Source: Paenibacillus massiliensis 2301065 = DSM 16942 (lineage in GTDB: Bacteria; Bacillota; Bacilli; Paenibacillales; Paenibacillaceae). Taken from it: 64,000 nucleotides of DNA. How positions within the stretch are numbered: the stretch's first letter is position 1; every line of letters starts with the position of its first letter. This document shows, in pieces, positions 61,049-64,000 of the stretch. The stretch is from positions 1 to 64,000 of the forward strand of contig NZ_KB898195.1 of the NCBI RefSeq assembly GCF_000377505.1. The letters run 5' to 3'. The translations under genes and the position numbers were made by a program. The notes under the pieces are model-generated. The model was not told the DNA's origin. It saw nothing but the letters and a program-made list of their open reading frames with translations, and searched no databases.

Positions 61049-62341
61049 TTAAGCCTCCTTGTTCATGCCGGATACGAGCCGGCTATTCGTTGCAATGGGT
61101 TGGGAACATAGTCGGAGAGCCGTTCGATAGAGCAGCTCAGTCCCGACTGCAATATCTTCAGGGCTGGCGTATTCCGCTGGATTATGACTGATACCGTCCT
61201 TGCATCGGACAAAGATCATGCCGTAGTCACAGTAACGTGACATCTCCAGCGCATCATGGAACGGACCGCTCATCAGCTCAGGCAACTCCAGCTTCATCTC
61301 CTCAGCCGACTCGCGTATCGTACTCATAATGCGTTCAGCGCAGTAACGCGGTTCACTGACTGTATCCTCGCGTATAGTATATGTGAGCCCAAGTGAGCCT
61401 GTGGTGGTATCCATGAAGGAGCGTAGCTCTCGCTCCAACCGATCCCGACGCTCCATATCCATGTCTCGTAGATCCACGGTGAACCGGACGTGCTCCGGGA
61501 TGATATTTCGGGAATCTGGCATGACCTGCAGCGAGCCCACCGTCGCGACCGTCGGGGCCTGCGGCTCCCGTGAGGCAAGCTCATGAAGATACTGGATAAC
61601 CCGTGCCGCTCCAACAAGCGCATCCCTGCGCATGAACATCGGCACCGACCCGGCATGGCCAGCAAAGCCATACATATCTACCGTCCACCAGATCGGGCCT
61701 GAGATCCCTGTAACTACTCCGACCGAATGCCCTCCCGCTTCGAGGACAGGACCTTGCTCGATGTGTAGCTCGACATACGCTCTGACCGCCCCTGGAGCGT
61801 ATTGGCTCTCCGCGAACCGCTCCGGATCGCCACCGAACGCAAGCAATGCTTCGCGGCGCGATATCCCATTTTTGTCCTCACGCTCCAGCTCCCCTTCCTC
61901 CAGGCGACCCAGAAGCCCCCTGACTCCGAACAATCCCTTATTGAAGCGACAGCCCTCTTCATCACTGAAGGCGACAACCTCCAGTGGTACATCCAGCGTA
62001 ATTCCCTGCTCTTGCAGCACCTCTGCCACCTCCAGCGCACCGATGACACCCACAATACCATCGAAGCGCCCTGCATAAGGCTGAGTGTCGAGATGTGAAC
62101 CCAGCATTACAGCTGGAGCGGATGCATCACGTCCTTCCAAGCGACCAATCACATTACCGAAGGCATCCATGTGCGTCTTCAGCCCCGCCTGCTCCATCCA
62201 GCCCATGACAACCTTCACAGCCTCCAGATCCTCAGGGGACATAGCCAGTCTGCATACCCCGGTGGGACTGATCTTACCAATGCGAGATAGTGCCTCGATT
62301 CGTTCCATCACTCGTTCCTGCTGAATGGCCCAGGTGTTCAA
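61049..62341 (-). CDS. M20-family N-carbamoyl-amino acid hydrolase (beta-ureidopropionase type)
   Basis: 430-aa Zn-dependent hydrolase. GSHLDTQPYAGRFDGIVGVIG and VAFSDEEGCRFNKGLFGVRG are the metal-binding and catalytic motifs of the AllC/HyuC/AmaB group. The dimerisation lid region is about 210-330 with HIEQGPVLEAGG. C-terminal SGPFHDALEMSRYC and FVRCKDGISHNPAEY. In this operon it most likely cleaves N-carbamoyl-beta-alanine to beta-alanine, CO2 and ammonia; allantoate or N-carbamoyl-L-amino acid substrates remain possible. TTG start with AAAGGAGG 7 nt upstream. First gene of the pyrimidine operon, divergent from the PucR gene. Confidence 0.93.
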   Translation of the reverse strand: MNTWAIQQERVMERIEALSRIGKISPTGVCRLAMSPEDLEAVKVVMGWMEQAGLKTHMDAFGNVIGRLEGRDASAPAVMLGSHLDTQPYAGRFDGIVGVIGALEVAEVLQEQGITLDVPLEVVAFSDEEGCRFNKGLFGVRGLLGRLEEGELEREDKNGISRREALLAFGGDPERFAESQYAPGAVRAYVELHIEQGPVLEAGGHSVGVVTGISGPIWWTVDMYGFAGHAGSVPMFMRRDALVGAARVIQYLHELASREPQAPTVATVGSLQVMPDSRNIIPEHVRFTVDLRDMDMERRDRLERELRSFMDTTTGSLGLTYTIREDTVSEPRYCAERIMSTIRESAEEMKLELPELMSGPFHDALEMSRYCDYGMIFVRCKDGISHNPAEYASPEDIAVGTELLYRTALRLCSQPIATNSRLVSGMNKEA

Positions 62342-62474
62342 CGATATCCCTCCTTTAGATAAGCGAGTAGGTAATCAAGTCAGATTTTGTTACACAAACA
62401 ATCCAGAATACACGAATGATTTCTTCACACAACAACATTGATATATATACGATAAATATATTTCCCTTCGCAGT

Positions 62475-62502
62475 TATATATACTAACATGATATAATCCC
62501 AA
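62475..62502 (-). promoter_or_regulatory. candidate promoter of the pyrimidine degradation operon
   Basis: Minus strand: -35 TTGGGA (62497-62502), 16-bp spacer, -10 TATATA (62475-62480), about 135 bp before the TTG start. A good TTGACA further upstream lacks a clear -10. Confidence 0.4.
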
Positions 62503-62565
62503 CTATAGATGAATAAGAATGCTTTAACATTAGACATGTTGTCAAAAGGAGTGCTGTAATTTGTT

Positions 62566-62582
62566 ACATTCTTCAAGAATGT
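62566..62582. promoter_or_regulatory. perfect 17-bp palindrome, possible PucR operator
   Basis: ACATTCTT-C-AAGAATGT, an 8+1+8 perfect inverted repeat in the 310-bp gap between the pyrimidine operon and the divergent regulator. A GACA(TGT)TGTC inverted repeat lies at 62533-62543. Both are candidate binding sites. Confidence 0.5.
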
Positions 62583-62651
62583 CCGTTTGGCTCAAGCGCT
62601 TGTGAAATCCTTACGTACCAACGACACTATTTAGGAAACGGGGTGCTGTAA

Positions 62652-64000
62652 TTGGATTGGAGAGTTCTTTGTACCGTGGATGAGGCTTTGAACAGACCTG
62701 TGTTCCAGGGAGCATACCTGATTGCAGGTCAAGCAGGAACAACCCGGCCGATTCGGTGGGTTCACATTCTGGAGACGGAGCAATTCGATTCACTGATTCA
62801 TGGCGGGGAAATGATTCTGACGACAGGTATAGGCATGCAAGCGGATATGCTGACCTTCATTAACAGGCTGATCCACAGCAATGCAGCGTGCCTCTGCGTA
62901 GAATTGGGGCTCCAATGTCCTGCGATCCCGGAGGACGTAATCGTCATGGCAAATGAGCAGCAATTTCCGCTCGTAGTATTCCCGCACACCGTCCGCTTCG
63001 TGGATATTACGCTGGATCTTCACTCTCTGCTCCTCACCGAGCAGCAGCGCAAGCGGAGGGAGCTGGAGCACATTACCCGCGAATTTCACCGCTTAACCCT
63101 GATGCCGCAGGGCAGTAGGAATGTTCTTCGCCTGCTCCACGAGAGTATCGGGCGCCCGCTTGTCTATCGCCCACTGGTGGGCAAAGCGATATTCCTGCCG
63201 GCCAATCTGGCCAAGGATCATCTCCATTGGCTTCAGATCATTGAGGAGTTCCACTGCACAGCAGCTCCTCTCTCTACAGAACAGATGGGTGTCATTCACG
63301 CACCAGTTCACACTAAAGAAGCATCCGGGCAGCAATCCACTATGGCTCTACCCACTCTTGCGATCCGTCCCATCGGTGCACTCGGGCAGACCTGGGCCCA
63401 CCTCGCTTTCCTGCATCACGGCGATGATACAGCCGACGAGCTCAGCCTGCTCGACTCTGCCGCCTTATCCATTGCACAGGAGCTGCTCCGCAGCCATACG
63501 CTGGAGGATCGCCGCTGGTCCACCCACCAGCAATGGCTTCAAGAGCTGGTAGAAGGACAGATCCGGGACGAGCGTCAGTTAATGGGTATGATTGGCCCAG
63601 ACTATCACGCCCTCAACGAGCGACCATATCGTATCGCGATCCTGGAGCACGAAGCCCCGAGCAGTAACATACGAGCTGACGTCAGCAGCAGCCTTTCGCA
63701 ATTCGCTCCCTCTCTCCGCCATATTCTGGAGCAGGCCGGGTACCGATTGTGGATCACCGCCAGTCCCAACAGGGTTATCCTCTTCATCACCGACCCCCAG
63801 CTTCAGCACGACAAAGAAAGACTTTTGCAGACACTCTCAGGCATTACGGGCCCTAAAGGCACTACAGGCACGATCCGTAATACAGAACATAATAGGCATA
63901 CAGATAGCATCAGCATCAGAGATACTACAGGCATCAGAAATAATACAAGCACGAGAGATACCACGAGCAGCATCACGTACAATGCGGAGAACGCCAGCAT
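62652..64000 (+). CDS. PucR family transcriptional regulator (partial, 3' end outside)
   Basis: The ORF has no stop before the window end: about 449 residues from a TTG start directly after an in-frame TAA, with GGGGTG 6 nt upstream. N-terminal PucR-type ligand domain (about 1-125; VFQGAYLIAGQ, RWVHILETEQF, GEMILTTGIG and FPLVVFPHTVRFVDITLDLH), then a GGDEF-like central region. The C-terminal PucR HTH (HTH_30) would lie beyond 64000. The last part (about residues 395-449) is a Thr/Asn/Arg/Ser-rich low-complexity stretch, unusual for the family. It probably controls the divergent pyrimidine operon. Confidence 0.85.
   Translation, partial: MDWRVLCTVDEALNRPVFQGAYLIAGQAGTTRPIRWVHILETEQFDSLIHGGEMILTTGIGMQADMLTFINRLIHSNAACLCVELGLQCPAIPEDVIVMANEQQFPLVVFPHTVRFVDITLDLHSLLLTEQQRKRRELEHITREFHRLTLMPQGSRNVLRLLHESIGRPLVYRPLVGKAIFLPANLAKDHLHWLQIIEEFHCTAAPLSTEQMGVIHAPVHTKEASGQQSTMALPTLAIRPIGALGQTWAHLAFLHHGDDTADELSLLDSAALSIAQELLRSHTLEDRRWSTHQQWLQELVEGQIRDERQLMGMIGPDYHALNERPYRIAILEHEAPSSNIRADVSSSLSQFAPSLRHILEQAGYRLWITASPNRVILFITDPQLQHDKERLLQTLSGITGPKGTTGTIRNTEHNRHTDSISIRDTTGIRNNTSTRDTTSSITYNAENAS

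Overview
The window looks like a chromosomal segment of a Paenibacillus-type spore-forming Firmicute. It begins with the 5' end of a 16S rRNA gene (minus strand) whose readable sequence is of the Paenibacillus kind. The gene content agrees: several sugar ABC importers without their own ATPase, an SLH-anchored subtilase, GH43, GH51 and GH94 enzymes, strong AAAGGAGG ribosome binding sites with many TTG and GTG starts, and intrinsic terminators. Assignments are by motif reading, because no database search was possible.

Layout. 1-506: 16S 5' end with rrn leader and promoters. 539-9678 (minus): a long sugar operon with solute-binding lipoprotein, two permeases, a DUF4127 protein, NanE epimerase, RpiR/SIS regulator, ROK kinase and an FAD oxidoreductase. 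It looks like uptake and catabolism of an N-acetylmannosamine-containing compound, and it has two partners of unknown role. 10075-13324: AbrB-family membrane protein and a secreted GH43 enzyme with F5/8C and AbfB modules. 13538-18032: an unknown 436-aa protein, a DUF420 protein, and an MCP-CheW pair behind possible Spo0A boxes. 18114-22004 (minus): uronate-dehydrogenase-like SDR, small GNAT, and a polar amino acid ABC importer. 22286-25269: stand-alone LigD-type DNA ligase, a promoter-plus-terminator unit that may make a very short RNA, a secreted coiled-coil protein, and family II pyrophosphatase. 25662-29951: cell-surface subtilase with PA and SLH domains.

30081-36397: OmpR-type two-component system divergent from a YkcB-like GT39, a GT2 and GtrA, which together form an envelope glycosylation module. 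36549-39104: methyltransferase, glycerophosphodiesterase, GNAT. 39280-49276: GH51 arabinofuranosidase, then a sugar ABC importer divergent from a very large GH94-type phosphorylase and its LacI regulator. Two identical operator copies sit just downstream of the two divergent promoters. The set resembles the beta-1,2-glucooligosaccharide loci of Listeria. 49620-55160: another sugar-type ABC importer, an SsuD-like flavin monooxygenase and a divergent AraC regulator. 55423-56262: secreted repeat protein. 56480-62341 (minus): reductive pyrimidine degradation operon (ureidopropionase/carbamoylase, PreT, PreA, dihydropyrimidinase, and a small coupled ORF). 62652-64000: a divergent PucR-type regulator that runs off the window.

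The best candidates for something undescribed are the NanE-ROK-DUF4127-FAD operon, the short transcription unit at 23332-23440, and the small gene coupled to the dihydropyrimidinase. The rest is mostly recognisable catabolic and envelope biology with readable regulatory sites.
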